The notes beneath the pieces are model-generated. The model was not told where the DNA came from. It did not search any database and was given only the letters and a program-made list of their open reading frames with translations. The translations under genes were made by a program, and so were the position numbers. This document shows positions 35,542-46,360 of a stretch of 64,000 nt of DNA, piece by piece (positions within the stretch are counted from its first letter, which is position 1; the number at the start of each line of letters is the position of its first letter). This stretch comes from Brachybacterium halotolerans (GTDB lineage: Bacteria; Actinomycetota; Actinomycetes; Actinomycetales; Dermabacteraceae): assembly GCF_016623465.1 (NCBI RefSeq), contig NZ_JAEDAJ010000001.1, positions 813,963 through 877,962 on the forward strand. Direction: 5' to 3'.

Positions 35542-37136
35542 CAGCGGGCGTATCCCTCGGTGTCGGGGCGGGCAGTGGGCTCGGCCGATCGGGCCGACGA
35601 GCGGGCACGGCTACGTCGCGCGGCGCCCGAGCTGCGGGATCCGGCGCCGCGGGACCCTGTGGTGCGGGTCCCGGAGCTGCGGGCCCCGGCACCGCGGGAG
35701 CGGGAGGACGGGGCCGCGGTGCGGGCGCGCCCGCCGGAGGCGGCGGCGCGCGTGGTGGACGCCTTCGCGGTGCCTGCCGTCGCCTTCGTCCTCCGCGCGG
35801 ACGACGCTCCGCCTGCCGGCTTCGCCCCGCGGCGACCGCGGCGACGACGACGCGTCCCCTCTCCCCCGCGGCTCGCGGGGATCACCGCGAGAGCGCTGCG
35901 CACGGTGCCCATGCGGGCGGTGAGGGCCTCCTGGGCGCCGGGCTCGTGGCGGGCGAAGGACAGCAGCATGCCCAGGGCCAGCATGGACGCGACCAGGGCG
36001 GAGCCGCCGGAGGAGATGAAGGGCAGCGGCACGCCGAGCACGGGGAGCATGCCGGTGACGACCATCATGTTCACGAAGGCCTGGCCGAGCAGCCAGGCGC
36101 CCACGCCGCCGATGGTGATCTGGATGAACGGGTCCCGGGCGCGGGTGATCATCCGGAAGAGGATGAGCGAGAGCACGGAGAACAGCAGCAGCACGCCGAG
36201 CGTGCCGATCAGCCCGAGCTCCTCGCCGATGATCGCGAAGATGTAGTCGTCCTGGGCGGCGGGCAGGCGCCCCCACTTCTGGCGCGACTGCCCCAGACCG
36301 ACGCCCCACCATCCGCCCTCGGCGAGGCCCATGAGGCCCTGGTCGGACTGCAGGCAGGAGTCGCCCTCGCAGGTGCCGTGCAGCCAGTTGCCGATGCGGG
36401 CCATGCGGTTGGCGTTGGTCAGGGCGAAGAAGAGGATCGCGGCGACGCCCACGCCGCCGCCGAGCACGAACCAGCGCCGCGGCACGCCGCCGATCCAGAG
36501 GGAGCCGGCGACCAGCATCGCCATGATCATCATCGTGCCCAGGTCGTGGCCCAGCAGCACGAGGCCCAGGGCGACCACGATGACCGGCACCACGGGGATC
36601 ACGAGATGCATCGTGCGGTGCAGCAGCGGGCGCTTGCGAGTGAGGATCGCGCCGAGCCAGACGGCGAGCGCGAGCTTGAGGAGCTCGGAAGGCTGCAGGG
36701 TCTGGCCGGCGATGCGGATCCAGTTCGTGTTGCCGCCGGCGGCGACCCCGATGCCCGGCACATGCACGAGGCACTGCAGGGCGATGCCGAGACCGAGCAG
36801 CACCCAGGCGAACCTCTCGTAGTTGCGCGGGGGCAGGAACGCGGCGACGAGCAGGCCGACGAGCCCGATCAGTGCGAACTTCCCCTGTGCGAGAAGGCCC
36901 GCGAACGGGGAGTCGCCCTTGGCGATGCTCACCACGGAGCTGCTGGAGAGGACCATCACCAGGCCCGTGCCGATGAGCAGGGTGCCCACGCAGATCAGGC
37001 CGTAGAAGTCCAGGACCGGGGAGCGGCCCCAGTCGCCGAGGCCGTTGCGCACGCGACCGCCGACGTCGCCCAGGGGGCGGTCCTCGTCCGGGCGCACCAC
37101 AGCAGGGGCCCGACGGGGCGTCTGCTGGGGGCTCAT
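35541..37136 (-). CDS. ftsW: Septal peptidoglycan glycosyltransferase FtsW
   Basis: A SEDS-family polytopic membrane enzyme that polymerises lipid II together with the transpeptidase FtsI. In 531 residues there are about ten membrane helices; key regions are GNTNWIRIAGQTLQPSELLK, LLGHDLGTMM, AAQDDYIFAIIGEELGLIG and PLPFISSGGSALVASM. After residue about 425 there is a 105-residue, extremely basic Ser/Arg/Gly tail with repeats of SRGAG and RSSG, which is unusual in length and presumably cytoplasmic. ATGA overlap with murD upstream. Confidence 0.96.
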   Translation of the reverse strand: MSPQQTPRRAPAVVRPDEDRPLGDVGGRVRNGLGDWGRSPVLDFYGLICVGTLLIGTGLVMVLSSSSVVSIAKGDSPFAGLLAQGKFALIGLVGLLVAAFLPPRNYERFAWVLLGLGIALQCLVHVPGIGVAAGGNTNWIRIAGQTLQPSELLKLALAVWLGAILTRKRPLLHRTMHLVIPVVPVIVVALGLVLLGHDLGTMMIMAMLVAGSLWIGGVPRRWFVLGGGVGVAAILFFALTNANRMARIGNWLHGTCEGDSCLQSDQGLMGLAEGGWWGVGLGQSRQKWGRLPAAQDDYIFAIIGEELGLIGTLGVLLLFSVLSLILFRMITRARDPFIQITIGGVGAWLLGQAFVNMMVVTGMLPVLGVPLPFISSGGSALVASMLALGMLLSFARHEPGAQEALTARMGTVRSALAVIPASRGGEGTRRRRRGRRGAKPAGGASSARRTKATAGTAKASTTRAAASGGRARTAAPSSRSRGAGARSSGTRTTGSRGAGSRSSGAARRSRARSSARSAEPTARPDTEGYAR

Positions 37137-38677
37137 GCGCGTCCTTCCGGTCCGTCCGGCTCCTGCGTGTCCTCGGCGTCCTGCGTCCCGGTGGCCGCGC
37201 GGGCGGCGGCGGCGAAGAGGTCGCCGCGCTCGGCATAGTCCGTGAACTGGTCGATCGAGGCCGCGGCGGGTGCGAGGAGCACCGCGTCGCCATCCCGTGC
37301 CAGTCCGGCCGCCGCGTCGACGGCCTCCCGCATCAGTCGGGAACGTCCTTCGGGATCCTCAGTGTCACCCGCGGGCACGCGCACGCGGGGTATTGCGGGG
37401 GCGTGTCGCTCGAGCGCCTCGCGGAAGGGCGTGTCGTCGGATCCGATGAGCACGACGCCGCGGAGGCGTCCGGACACCTCGGCGACCAGCGTGTCGACGT
37501 CGGCCCCCTTGGTGTCGCCGCCCGCGATCCAGACCACGTGCTCCATGCCGAGCAGGGAGGCGCGGGCCGCGTCGGGATTGGTGGCCTTGGAGTCGTCGAC
37601 GAAGGCGATGCCGGTGCCGACCGCGACGATCTCGCTGCGATGGCTGCCGGAGCGGAAGGCGCGCAACCCCTCGCGCACGGCCGCCTGGGAGACGCCGTGG
37701 GCGCGGGCGAGGGCCGCGGCGGCGAGCGCGTTGAAGACGACGTGGGGCGGGGCGCCGTGGGGGCCCAGGTGCGCCAGGTCGGCCAGCGAGCCGAGCTCGG
37801 CGGCCTGACGGCGGCGGTCCTCGACGAAGGCGCGGTCCACGAGCAGGTCGTCGACGACGCCCAGCTCGGACGGGCCGGGGGCGCCCAGGGTCACGCCCAC
37901 GGCACGGGCGCCCTCGACGACGTCGGCGTCCTCGACGAGCCTCCGGGTGAGGTCGTCGGCCGTGTTGAAGACGCAGGCCACGCGGACGCCCTCGAAGATC
38001 TTTCCCTTGGCGCGGGCGTAGGCCTCGAGGCCGCCGTGCCAGTCGAGGTGGTCCTCGGTGATGTTGAGGACGGCCGCGGCCTCGCAGTCCACGTGCTGGG
38101 TCCAGTGCAGCTGGAAGCTCGAGAGCTCGACGGCCAGGACGTCGAACCCCTCGGGGTCGAGGGCCGCCTCGATCACGGGCAGGCCGACGTTCCCGCAGGC
38201 GACGGCGCGCAGCCCCTCGGCGCGCAGGATCGTCTCGAGCATCGTCACGACGGTGGTCTTGCCGTTGGTGCCGGTGACGCCCAGCCAGGCGGGGCCGTCC
38301 GGCGCCTGCATGCGGCGGGCGAGCTCGACCTCGCTCCACACCGGGATGCCCGCGGCGGCGGCCTGCGCGAGCAGGGGCTGATCGGGACGCCATCCGGGGG
38401 ACGTGACCACGAGGTCGACGTCCGCGTCCTCGGGCAGGGCGAGCGTGTGCTCGGCGCCCAGCCGCACCTCGACGTCGAAGACCTCGAGGATGCGGGCGCG
38501 CTCGCGGTGGCGCGGGGTGTCCGCCGCGTCGACGACGATCACGCTCGCACCGCGCTGCATGGTCTGGTCGGCGACCGCGTACCCGGAGACGCCGAAGCCG
38601 ACGACGAGGATCCTGAGGCCGACGACGTCCAGGCCCGGCCAGGGGCGCGCGTCGACCGGCGTGCCGTCCGAGCTCAC
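37133..38677 (-). CDS. murD: UDP-N-acetylmuramoylalanine--D-glutamate ligase
   Basis: Adds D-glutamate to UDP-MurNAc-L-Ala. In 514 residues the N-terminal domain shows [14 protein letters not shown], the P-loop [28 protein letters not shown] in the centre and [13 protein letters not shown] in the C-terminal domain. The GTG at 38677 overlaps the mraY stop (GTGA), supporting this start. It works between MurC and MurE, all in this cluster. Confidence 0.96.
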   Translation of the reverse strand: MSSDGTPVDARPWPGLDVVGLRILVVGFGVSGYAVADQTMQRGASVIVVDAADTPRHRERARILEVFDVEVRLGAEHTLALPEDADVDLVVTSPGWRPDQPLLAQAAAAGIPVWSEVELARRMQAPDGPAWLGVTGTNGKTTVVTMLETILRAEGLRAVACGNVGLPVIEAALDPEGFDVLAVELSSFQLHWTQHVDCEAAAVLNITEDHLDWHGGLEAYARAKGKIFEGVRVACVFNTADDLTRRLVEDADVVEGARAVGVTLGAPGPSELGVVDDLLVDRAFVEDRRRQAAELGSLADLAHLGPHGAPPHVVFNALAAAALARAHGVSQAAVREGLRAFRSGSHRSEIVAVGTGIAFVDDSKATNPDAARASLLGMEHVVWIAGGDTKGADVDTLVAEVSGRLRGVVLIGSDDTPFREALERHAPAIPRVRVPAGDTEDPEGRSRLMREAVDAAAGLARDGDAVLLAPAAASIDQFTDYAERGDLFAAAARAATGTQDAEDTQEPDGPEGRA

Positions 38678-39774
38678 GAGGCGATCCCCGGGAGCGCGTC
38701 GAGGTAGAACAGGCCCAGTCCGGCCGCGCCGAGGACGCCCGCGATGATCCAGAAGCGGACCACGATCGTGACCTCGTTCCAGCCCTTGAGCTCGAAGTGG
38801 TGCTGGAGCGGCGCCATCCGGAACACGCGCTTGCGGGTGAGCTTGAAGCTCGTGACCTGGATGATGACCGACAGCGAGATGATCACGAAGAGGCCGCCGA
38901 TGATCGCGCCGAGCAGCTCGGTGCGCGAGACGATCGTGAGGCCTGCGAGGGCGCCGCCCAGGGCGAGGGAGCCGGTGTCGCCCATGAAGATCTTCGCGGG
39001 CGAGGTGTTGTACCAGAGGAAGCCGATGCACGCGCCGCCGATCGCGGCCGCGATGATCGCAGTGTCCAGCGGGTCGCGCGCGCTGTAGCAGTGGGCGGAG
39101 TCCAGCAGGAGGTGCCCGCTCGTGCAGGTCTGGCGCCACTGCCAGAAGGAGATCACGAGGTAGACGCCCGCGAAGATGATGGTGGCGCCGGTGGCGAGGC
39201 CGTCGAGCCCGTCGGTGAGGTTCACGCCGTTGGACCACGCGGCGACCAGGAAGTTCGCCCAGATCGCGAAGAGCACGAAGCCGATCGTGGTGCCGGCGAA
39301 GGCGAGGTCGAGCCAGGGCAGGTCGCGCACGAAGGAGAGGCGCGTGGACGCGGGCGCATGGCCCGAGTCGTTGCGGAACAGCAGGGCCATGACGGCGAAG
39401 GCCGTCGCGATGGCGAACTGGCCGATGAGCTTCTGGTAGGCCCGCAGGCCCAGGCTGCGCTGGCGGGTGATCTTGATGAAGTCGTCGAGGAAGCCGACGA
39501 CGCCCAGTCCTGTCATCAGGAACAGCACGAGCAGGCCAGAGGCCGACGGCGGCTGCTGGGTGATGAGGTGGGCGACCGCGTACCCGATCAGCACCGAGAG
39601 GATGATCGCGACGCCGCCCATGGTGGGGGTGCCGCGCTTGGTGGAGTGCGAGGTCGGCCCGTCGTCGCGGATGAACTGCCCGTAATGGCGCTTGACGAGC
39701 ACCCGGATGTACAGCGGGGTGCCGATGAGCGCCAGGACGAGCGCGGCGCCGCCGGCGATGATGATCGCGATCAT
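38674..39774 (-). CDS. mraY: Phospho-N-acetylmuramoyl-pentapeptide-transferase
   Basis: Forms lipid I by transferring phospho-MurNAc-pentapeptide to undecaprenyl phosphate at the membrane. The 366 residues have about ten helices; conserved sites are [25 protein letters not shown] (as [10 protein letters not shown], with the catalytic Asp pair), [12 protein letters not shown] and the C-terminal [19 protein letters not shown] overlap with murF upstream. Its product is the substrate of MurG. Confidence 0.97.
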   Translation of the reverse strand: MIAIIIAGGAALVLALIGTPLYIRVLVKRHYGQFIRDDGPTSHSTKRGTPTMGGVAIILSVLIGYAVAHLITQQPPSASGLLVLFLMTGLGVVGFLDDFIKITRQRSLGLRAYQKLIGQFAIATAFAVMALLFRNDSGHAPASTRLSFVRDLPWLDLAFAGTTIGFVLFAIWANFLVAAWSNGVNLTDGLDGLATGATIIFAGVYLVISFWQWRQTCTSGHLLLDSAHCYSARDPLDTAIIAAAIGGACIGFLWYNTSPAKIFMGDTGSLALGGALAGLTIVSRTELLGAIIGGLFVIISLSVIIQVTSFKLTRKRVFRMAPLQHHFELKGWNEVTIVVRFWIIAGVLGAAGLGLFYLDALPGIAS

Positions 39775-41381
39775 GCGCGTGCGCCTCCTGCGTCTCCCGG
39801 CTCGTGGTCGTCGGTCGTGGGTGCCGGCCCGGTCGTCGCCGGGTCCGGCGTCGTGTCCTGCGAGTCTGCCATGCCGTCGGCCGCCCGGGCGTGAGCGCCT
39901 GCGGATCCGTCGCTCGGCGCGGCGGCCGGGTCTCCCCCGCCGCGCTCGCGCGCGTCGAGGGCATCGCGCAGCGGTTCGGCGAGCGTGCGCAGCCCGGCGT
40001 CGCGCGAGGACTTCAGCAGGATGACGTCGCCCGGCTCCACGATCTCGACGAGGCGCTCGAGGGCGACGTCGAGGTCGGGGACCTCCTCGGACTCGTCGCC
40101 GAAGCTGCCCTCGAGGCAGGCGCCCCGATGGATCAGCCGGGCCCCGGGACCGACGGCGATCAGCTGGGAGATGTTGAGGCGGACGGCGAGGCGGCCCACC
40201 TCGTCGTGCAGGCGCAGGGAGTCCTCGCCGAGCTCGAGCATCTCGCCGAGCACGGCGATGGTGCGCCGGGTGCGGCCCAGGTGCGCGAGGGTCTTCAGGG
40301 CCTGGCGCATGGAGTCGGGGTTCGCGTTGTAGGCGTCGTTGAGGATGAGCACGTCCCCGGCGGCGTGCACGGCCTCCATCCTCTGGCCGGAGCTGAGATG
40401 CAGGCGCGGCAGCAGGCGCGCGACGTCCTCGAGGTCCATGCCGAGCACGAGCGCGGCGGTCGCGGCGGCGACGGCGTTCAGCGCCTGGTGCTCGCCGAGC
40501 AGGTCGAGGGTGATCTCGCGGGTGTCCTCGGGGATGGCGCTGCCGTCCAGGCGGGTGAGGCCCTCGGGGACGGCGAGGGTGAGGCGGGCGCGGGCCTGCT
40601 CGTCGAGGCGGAGGTCCTGGACGCGCACGTCGCCGGAGGCCATGCCCCACGTGGTGACCGGCGCGGAGGTGCGCGAGGCCATGCGCGCGACGCGGGCGTC
40701 GTCGGCGTTGAGGATCGCCCGGCCCGTGGGCTGGAGGGCCTCGACGATCTCGCCCTTGGCCTGCGCGATCGCCTCGACCGATCCGAACTCGCCGAGGTGC
40801 GCGCTGCCGACGTTCAGCACGAGGGAGACGTCGGGCGGGGCGATCGCGGTGAGGTGGGCGATGTGGCCGATGCCGCGGGCGCCCATCTCCAGCACGAGGA
40901 AGCGGGTGTCCTCGGTCAGGGACAGCACCGTGAGCGGCAGGCCGAGCTCGTTGTTGGGGCTGCCGGAGGGCGCGACCGTCGGCCCGAGTTCCCGGAGCAG
41001 CGCACCCAGCAGGTCCTTGGTGCCGGTCTTGCCGGCACTGCCCGTGAGGGCGACGACGCGCAGGTCCTCGCGGCGCGCGCGGGCGCTCGCGAGCTGGGCG
41101 CGGGCCAGGTCGGACAGGGCTGTCACGACGTCGGCCACGCGCACGGCGGGGACGTCGACGGCGTCGGTGACCAGGGCGAGAGCCGCGCCGGCGTCGCGGG
41201 CGGAGCCGACGAAGCGGTGGCCGTCGACGTTCTCGCCGTGGAAGGCGGCGAACAGGTCGCCCCCGCGCACGGCGCGGGAATCGATGCGCGCCTCTCCGGT
41301 GACCTGCTCGGTGCCCGTGGCGCCGCCGATCAGCTCACCGCCGGTGAGTTCGGCGATCTCCTGGGCAGTGATGGCGAGCAT
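39771..41381 (-). CDS. murF: UDP-N-acetylmuramoyl-tripeptide--D-alanyl-D-alanine ligase
   Basis: Adds D-Ala-D-Ala to the stem tripeptide, the last cytoplasmic step. In 536 residues the N-terminal domain begins [15 protein letters not shown], the P-loop is [14 protein letters not shown], and [12 protein letters not shown] and [12 protein letters not shown] mark the later domains. The C-terminal 60 residues are a low-complexity Ala/Asp/Pro tail beyond the usual family end. The ATG follows the murE stop without a gap. Confidence 0.95.
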   Translation of the reverse strand: MLAITAQEIAELTGGELIGGATGTEQVTGEARIDSRAVRGGDLFAAFHGENVDGHRFVGSARDAGAALALVTDAVDVPAVRVADVVTALSDLARAQLASARARREDLRVVALTGSAGKTGTKDLLGALLRELGPTVAPSGSPNNELGLPLTVLSLTEDTRFLVLEMGARGIGHIAHLTAIAPPDVSLVLNVGSAHLGEFGSVEAIAQAKGEIVEALQPTGRAILNADDARVARMASRTSAPVTTWGMASGDVRVQDLRLDEQARARLTLAVPEGLTRLDGSAIPEDTREITLDLLGEHQALNAVAAATAALVLGMDLEDVARLLPRLHLSSGQRMEAVHAAGDVLILNDAYNANPDSMRQALKTLAHLGRTRRTIAVLGEMLELGEDSLRLHDEVGRLAVRLNISQLIAVGPGARLIHRGACLEGSFGDESEEVPDLDVALERLVEIVEPGDVILLKSSRDAGLRTLAEPLRDALDARERGGGDPAAAPSDGSAGAHARAADGMADSQDTTPDPATTGPAPTTDDHEPGDAGGARA

Positions 41382-43004
41382 TCAGCGTCCTTCTCGGGGT
41401 CGGGTCGGGGCGTCGTCCGGATCCACGGGCGCGGCGTCGGACCCGGGGAGTCGTCGCCGCAGCTGCACGCGATCATCGAACGGAAGGACTGTATCGCCGA
41501 TCGTCTGACCGGTCTCCGCGCCCTTGCCGGCCAGCAGGATGGTGTCGCCCACGTCGGCCAGCTCGCACGCGAGGTCGATCGCGCGCTCGCGACCGGCGAC
41601 GACGTGCACCTCGGCGGAGGTGTCCGCGGGGATGCCGGCGCGCACCTGCTCGCGGATCGAGGCGGGGTCCTCGCTGCGGGGGTTGTCGTCGGTGATGATC
41701 ACGACATCGGCGAGGTCGGCGGCGACGGCGCCCATGTGGGGCCGCTTGCCGGCGTCGCGGTCGCCGCCCGCGCCGATCACGGCGAGGAGCCGGCGGGTGC
41801 CCGGCACCGCGCGCAGGGTGGCGAGGGTCTTGGCGAGGGCGTCCTCGGTGTGGGAGAAGTCGACGACTCCGCGCACGGGCTCCTCGGCGACCAGCTCCAT
41901 CCGTCCGGGCACGCGGCCGGAGCGCGAGATCGCCTCGCGCACCTCGGGGCCGCTGCGGCCGACGGCCTCGAGCAGGAGCAGGACGGCGATGGTGTTGGCG
42001 ACGTACGGCATGCCCGGGATCTGGGAGTTCAGATCGTGGGTCGAGCCGTCGGCCTCGCGCACGCGCAGGGAGCTGCCGAAGGCATGGGGCTCGACCTGCT
42101 CGACCACGACGTCCGCGGAGCGGGCCGGGTCCGTGGTGAAGGTCGTGACCGGGACGGGCGACTCGCGGGCGAGCCGCATGCCCCAGTCGTCGTCCACGCA
42201 GACCACGCCGACGCGCGCGTGCGCGGGCGCGAACAGGGAGGCCTTGGCGCGGAAGTAGTCCTCCATCGTGGGATGGAAGTCCAGGTGGTCCTGGGAGAGG
42301 TTGGTGAAGGCGACGGCGTCGAAGGCGATCTCGTCGGCCCGGTGCAGGACCATCGCGTGGCTCGAGACCTCCATGACGCACACCTGCACGCCGCTCTGGA
42401 GCATGCGCGCGAGGATCCCCTGCAGGTCCGGCGACTCCGGGGTGGTGCGCACGGTGGTGACCACGGCGTCCTCCCCGTCGCCGTCGCGGTACTCGGTGCC
42501 GTTGGTGCCGATGACGCCGGCCGGCACCCCCAGGGAGAGCAGGGTGCGGTGAAGCATCGTGGCGACGGACGTCTTGCCGTTCGTGCCGGTGACGCCGATC
42601 ATCGTGAGCCGCTGCGAGGGGTCGCCGTAGACGGCGGCCGCGGCGCGCGCGGTCGCCGCACGGGGATCGTCCAGGACCAGGGCGACCAGGCCCGCGCGCA
42701 CGCACTCCTGGGCGCCGACGGGATCGGTGAGGGCCGCGAGCGCGCCCGAGGCCGCGGCCTGGGAGGCGAAGCGGGCGCCGTGGGTGCGGGCCCCGGGCAG
42801 GGCGCAGTAGAGGTCGCCGGGCTCGACGGCGCGGGAGTCCAGGGTCGCGCCCGTCAGCACGATGGCGTCATCGGCAGGGCCGACCACCTCCGCCCCGAGC
42901 AGCCGGGCGAGCTCCCCCGCCGTGATCCGCGGGGCCGCGGAGACGTCTTCTCCGTCCTCGGCGCGCCGGGGACGGGGCGGGACCGCGCGGGGATGACCGC
43001 TCAC
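41382..43004 (-). CDS. murE: UDP-N-acetylmuramoyl-tripeptide synthetase
   Basis: Adds the third residue to the stem peptide. In 540 residues there are ATLDSRAVEPGDLYCAL, the P-loop [30 protein letters not shown] and, in the acceptor pocket, DDNPRSEDP. The motif D-N-P-R is that of the meso-diaminopimelate-adding enzymes, in line with dapC and dapF in the same window. Two adjacent GTG codons could start it; that at 43004 is chosen since it is 7 nt from GGAGG and overlaps the ftsI stop (GTGA). Confidence 0.95.
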   Translation of the reverse strand: MSGHPRAVPPRPRRAEDGEDVSAAPRITAGELARLLGAEVVGPADDAIVLTGATLDSRAVEPGDLYCALPGARTHGARFASQAAASGALAALTDPVGAQECVRAGLVALVLDDPRAATARAAAAVYGDPSQRLTMIGVTGTNGKTSVATMLHRTLLSLGVPAGVIGTNGTEYRDGDGEDAVVTTVRTTPESPDLQGILARMLQSGVQVCVMEVSSHAMVLHRADEIAFDAVAFTNLSQDHLDFHPTMEDYFRAKASLFAPAHARVGVVCVDDDWGMRLARESPVPVTTFTTDPARSADVVVEQVEPHAFGSSLRVREADGSTHDLNSQIPGMPYVANTIAVLLLLEAVGRSGPEVREAISRSGRVPGRMELVAEEPVRGVVDFSHTEDALAKTLATLRAVPGTRRLLAVIGAGGDRDAGKRPHMGAVAADLADVVIITDDNPRSEDPASIREQVRAGIPADTSAEVHVVAGRERAIDLACELADVGDTILLAGKGAETGQTIGDTVLPFDDRVQLRRRLPGSDAAPVDPDDAPTRPREGR

Positions 43005-44851
43005 CACTCGTCCTCCAGGGTCTTGCCCTTCTTGCCGGTGGGCGCGATGCCCTGGGTCTGGAGGGTGTACTGCATGAGCTCGGAGAACGCGGGGGCGGCC
43101 GCCGTGTTGCCCGAGATGAAGGTCTTAAGCCCGTACACGAACACGCCGATGGCGATCTCCGGGTCGTCGATGGGTGCCATCCCGATGAAGGACGCGGTGT
43201 AGCCGGCCCCGCTCTCCGCCGTGCCGGTCTTGCCGCCGACCGCGTAGTTCGGGACGGCCGCGTTGGACGCGGCGTCGTCGTCGATGTCGTTGTCCATGAG
43301 GTTGCGGATGGTCCGCGCGGTCTCGCTCGAGCAGGCGCGCACGCCCTTGGCGGTGGTGGCCGCGGTCAGCGTGCCCTTCTCGTCGCGGGTGCCCGCCACG
43401 ATCGTGGGCTGCATGCGCACGCCGTCGTTCCCGAAGGCGCCGATCGCGGCGGTCATCTGGATTGGGGTCACGGAGTACCCCTGGCCGAAGGCGATCGTGA
43501 AGCGCAGGCGACCCGCCCAGTCCGCCACGGGGTGCAGGATGCCCTCGGACTCCCCGGGCAGGCCGATGCCGGTCTTCTCGCCGATCCCGAAGGCCTTGAG
43601 CGTCGCATAGCGCTGCTTGTCGGAGACGGTCTTGGAGATCTGCACGGTGCCCACATTCGAGCTGTTCTTCAGCACGCCCGCGAGGGTGAGGTGCTGGGTC
43701 TCGTGCGGGTGGGAGTCCTTGATCCGGTTGCCGTCGAAGTCCATCGTGTAGGGCACGGTGTAGTGGGAGGATGGCGTGACCTTCTTGTGCTCGAGAGCGC
43801 ACGCCACGGTGAGGAGCTTGCCCGTGGAGCCCGGCTCGAACACGTTGGACAGCGACTGGTTGCCCAGGTACTCGGGGTCGGTCTTGCCGGGCTTGTTCGG
43901 GTCGAACGTCGGGTAGTCGGCGAGGGCGAGCAGCTCGCCGGTGCGCACGTTGTAGATGACGGCGCTGCCGGCGTCGGCCCCGAACTTCTTCACGGTCTCG
44001 GCGACCACCTGCTGGGACTTCCACTGCAGGTTCTCGTCGATCGTCAGGACGAGGTCGTCGCCGTCGACGGCCTCCTCGGTGGTCTGCTTGCCGGTGGGGA
44101 TGACCTGGCCGCCGGCGCCGCGCTCGTAGCGCACCTTGCCGTTCCTGCCGCGCAGGTTCTTGTCGTACTTGTACTCGGCGCCGGCGAGCGCCACGCCGTC
44201 GCCGCCCATGAAGCCGATGACGTTGGCGCCGATCTCCCCGGCCGGGTAGATGCGCTCGGAGACGCGGTCCGATCCGATCCCGGGGATCTCCTGCGAGATG
44301 ACGGCTTCGCGCACGTCGGGCTCGACGTTCTTGCGCAGGTAGAGGAAGCCGCGCTTCCCCGTGAGCGTCTTCTCGAGATCGTCGACGTCCTCGTCCAGCA
44401 GCGGGGAGAGCACCTTGGCGGCGGCCTTCACGCCGGTGCCCAGATCCTTGTCCTTGGGCTTGAAGTCGCCGACCTGCAGCTGGTTCACCCAGAGGTCGTA
44501 GCGCTCGACGCTGCGTGCGAGCACGGCGCCGTTGCGGTCGATGATCTCTCCGCGCAGGGCGGTGATGGTGCGATCGGTGGTGCGCTGGTCGACCGCCTCG
44601 GCGGCGCGCGCGCTCGCGTCCAGCCCCTGCACCCAGACCAGGCGGCCTCCGAGCGTGACGGCACCGGCCCCCATGAGCGTGAGCATGAGGCGGCGGCGCA
44701 TCAGCGGCTCGCCCACGCGCGGGGCCGGGATCACCGGATGCGCGGGGCGGGTCTGACGGCGTCGGGACGACGACGCGCCGCGCGCCGATCCGGACGACGC
44801 GCGCGAGGACGAGGAGCCCGAACGTCCTCGGTCACGGGAGTTCGAGGCCAT
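43001..44851 (-). CDS. ftsI: Septal transpeptidase FtsI (PBP3-type)
   Basis: A class B penicillin-binding protein that crosslinks septal peptidoglycan. In 616 residues a basic Ser/Arg-rich cytoplasmic tail (1-48) and membrane anchor (about 53-73) are followed by the PBP dimer domain (ITALRGEIIDRNGAVLARSV at about 96) and the transpeptidase domain with S342-T-G-K345, S397-S-N399 and K541-T-G543. No PASTA repeats. The start lies 3 nt after the ftsL stop. It is the partner of FtsW. Confidence 0.96.
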   Translation of the reverse strand: MASNSRDRGRSGSSSSRASSGSARGASSSRRRQTRPAHPVIPAPRVGEPLMRRRLMLTLMGAGAVTLGGRLVWVQGLDASARAAEAVDQRTTDRTITALRGEIIDRNGAVLARSVERYDLWVNQLQVGDFKPKDKDLGTGVKAAAKVLSPLLDEDVDDLEKTLTGKRGFLYLRKNVEPDVREAVISQEIPGIGSDRVSERIYPAGEIGANVIGFMGGDGVALAGAEYKYDKNLRGRNGKVRYERGAGGQVIPTGKQTTEEAVDGDDLVLTIDENLQWKSQQVVAETVKKFGADAGSAVIYNVRTGELLALADYPTFDPNKPGKTDPEYLGNQSLSNVFEPGSTGKLLTVACALEHKKVTPSSHYTVPYTMDFDGNRIKDSHPHETQHLTLAGVLKNSSNVGTVQISKTVSDKQRYATLKAFGIGEKTGIGLPGESEGILHPVADWAGRLRFTIAFGQGYSVTPIQMTAAIGAFGNDGVRMQPTIVAGTRDEKGTLTAATTAKGVRACSSETARTIRNLMDNDIDDDAASNAAVPNYAVGGKTGTAESGAGYTASFIGMAPIDDPEIAIGVFVYGLKTFISGNTAAAPAFSELMQYTLQTQGIAPTGKKGKTLEDEW

Positions 44852-44854
44852 CGA

Positions 44855-45349
44855 TCAGTCCCCCTCGTTGCCCATTCCGTGGTACGTCTCCACGTCCTCG
44901 TAGATCGAGGCCGCGGGGATCGAGGACGATTCTGCCCCTGAGGCGCCCTGGACCGTCTGCGCCTCGCCGACGACCTTGCCATTTCCCAGATCGATGTAGC
45001 CCGGGTCCCCGGCCTGGACCATGCCCAGATCCTTCGCGCGCTTGCCGAGCTCCTGGGGAGTGCTCAGCTCGTCCTCCTGCTCCTGCAGCCCCTGGGACTG
45101 CTCGGTGAGCTTCTGCGAGGTGGACTGAAGGCGGGTGATCTCGTAGCTGGTGTCGGACATCTGGATGTTCAGGAACAGCACCGAGGAGAGGGTGACCACG
45201 GCGATCAGGGTGCACAGGATCGCGAACGGGAGCGGGCTGCGGCGCGTCGACGGCGCGGCGACCACCGCGAGGCGGGGCCTGGCGGAGGTGCGGGCGACGG
45301 GTCGCGCGGCGCGGCGGGGTGCGACGCGGGGTGCGGTGCTGATGGCCAT
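44855..45349 (-). CDS. ftsL: FtsL-like septum formation initiator
   Basis: A small bitopic divisome protein, 164 residues. A basic, Ala/Arg/Pro-rich cytoplasmic tail (1-38) precedes one membrane helix (about 40-62, FAILCTLIAVVTLSSVLFL) and a leucine/glutamine coiled coil (about 66-100), then GKRAKDLGMVQAGDPGYIDL, which matches the FtsL/DivIC ending. Its position between rsmH and ftsI is that of ftsL in actinobacteria. Expected to form a complex with FtsQ and FtsB. Sequence conservation is low, so the call leans on topology and synteny. Confidence 0.87.
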   Translation of the reverse strand: MAISTAPRVAPRRAARPVARTSARPRLAVVAAPSTRRSPLPFAILCTLIAVVTLSSVLFLNIQMSDTSYEITRLQSTSQKLTEQSQGLQEQEDELSTPQELGKRAKDLGMVQAGDPGYIDLGNGKVVGEAQTVQGASGAESSSIPAASIYEDVETYHGMGNEGD

Positions 45350-45376
45350 GATGCGTTCCGATTCGTCGGTCGTTCG

Positions 45377-46360
45377 TCAGTGTGCGGGTCGGAGGCGCTC
45401 GGCGGCGCGCAGGCGCACCGAGGCGGAGCGGGCATTGGACTCGCGCTCGGCCTCGTCGGCCTGGAGCGCGCCGCGCGTGAGAGCGGCGAAGGTGGGCTTG
45501 TGCTCCTCGAGCTCGAAGGGCAGGTCCGGAGGCGCCGAGGAGCGGGTGCGACGGGCCAGGGCCGTCTTCACGAGCCGGTCCTCGCCCGAGTGGTAGGACT
45601 CGACGACCACGCGGCCGCCGACGCCGACGGAGTCGAGGGCCCCGTCGATCGCGCGGGCGAGGATCGCGAGCTCGTCGTTCACGGCGATCCGCAGGGCCTG
45701 GAAGGAGCGCTTGGCGGGGTGTCCGCCGTGCGCGCGGGAGGCCGCGGGGATCGCACGGTCCAGGAGGTCGACGAGCTCTCCGCTGCGCTCGAGCGGGTGC
45801 TCGGCGCGCTCGGAGACGATGCGGCGGGCGATGCGCGGGGCGAAGCGCTCGTCGCCGTACTCCCGCAGGATGCGGGCGAGCTCCTTCTCGTCGAGGTCGC
45901 GCAGCAGGTCGGCCGCGGTGGGGCCGCCCGAGGCGGGATCCATGCGCATGTCCAGGGGTGCGTCGGCCGCATAGGAGAAGCCGCGCTCGGACGTGTCGAT
46001 CTGGAAGCTGGAGAGCCCCAGGTCCATCATCACGGCCGACGCGGTCAGCCCGCGCTCGGCGAGGACCTCGGGGATCGCGTCGTAGGTGGCGTGCACGAGG
46101 TCGATGCGGTCGGCGAAGCCGTCCTGCGCGAGGCGCTCGCGGGCGAGCTCGAGGGCTGCGGTGTCACGGTCGATGCCGATGAGGCGGGAGTGCGGGCAGG
46201 CGGCGAGCACGGCGCTGGCGTGGCCGCCCATGCCGAGCGTCGCGTCCACGTAGACGGAGCCCGGCTCGACCAGAGCCGGAGAGAGGAGATCGACGCACGC
46301 CTGGAGCATGACGGGAGCGTGGCGGTCCTGGGCTCGGACCGGATGCCGGTTCTCGTCCAT
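45377..46360 (-). CDS. rsmH: 16S rRNA (cytosine(1402)-N(4))-methyltransferase
   Basis: SAM-dependent methylation of C1402 of 16S rRNA at the decoding centre. In 327 residues the start HAPVMLQACVDLLSPAL is followed by motif I YVDATLGMGGHASAVL, IGIDRDTAALELA, and the family block LDLGLSSFQID / GFSYAADAPLDMRMD. HPAKRSFQALRIAVNDELA and VVESYHSGEDRLVK are also present. The ATG at 46360 is preceded by GGAGAGG; a longer frame has no family character. It follows mraZ and leads the wall genes. Confidence 0.95.
   Translation of the reverse strand: MDENRHPVRAQDRHAPVMLQACVDLLSPALVEPGSVYVDATLGMGGHASAVLAACPHSRLIGIDRDTAALELARERLAQDGFADRIDLVHATYDAIPEVLAERGLTASAVMMDLGLSSFQIDTSERGFSYAADAPLDMRMDPASGGPTAADLLRDLDEKELARILREYGDERFAPRIARRIVSERAEHPLERSGELVDLLDRAIPAASRAHGGHPAKRSFQALRIAVNDELAILARAIDGALDSVGVGGRVVVESYHSGEDRLVKTALARRTRSSAPPDLPFELEEHKPTFAALTRGALQADEAERESNARSASVRLRAAERLRPAH

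Noticed and set aside
39804-43202. A 1132-codon plus-strand open frame opposite murF and murE
   Set aside because: It is a mirror of GC-rich coding sequence on the other strand; composition is Gly/Ala/Val/Asp/Arg-rich without any domain, and the minus-strand genes are unambiguous.
43910-44020. PASTA domains in FtsI, as in some actinobacterial PBPs
   Set aside because: The protein ends soon after the KTG motif and the transpeptidase domain; no PASTA repeats follow.
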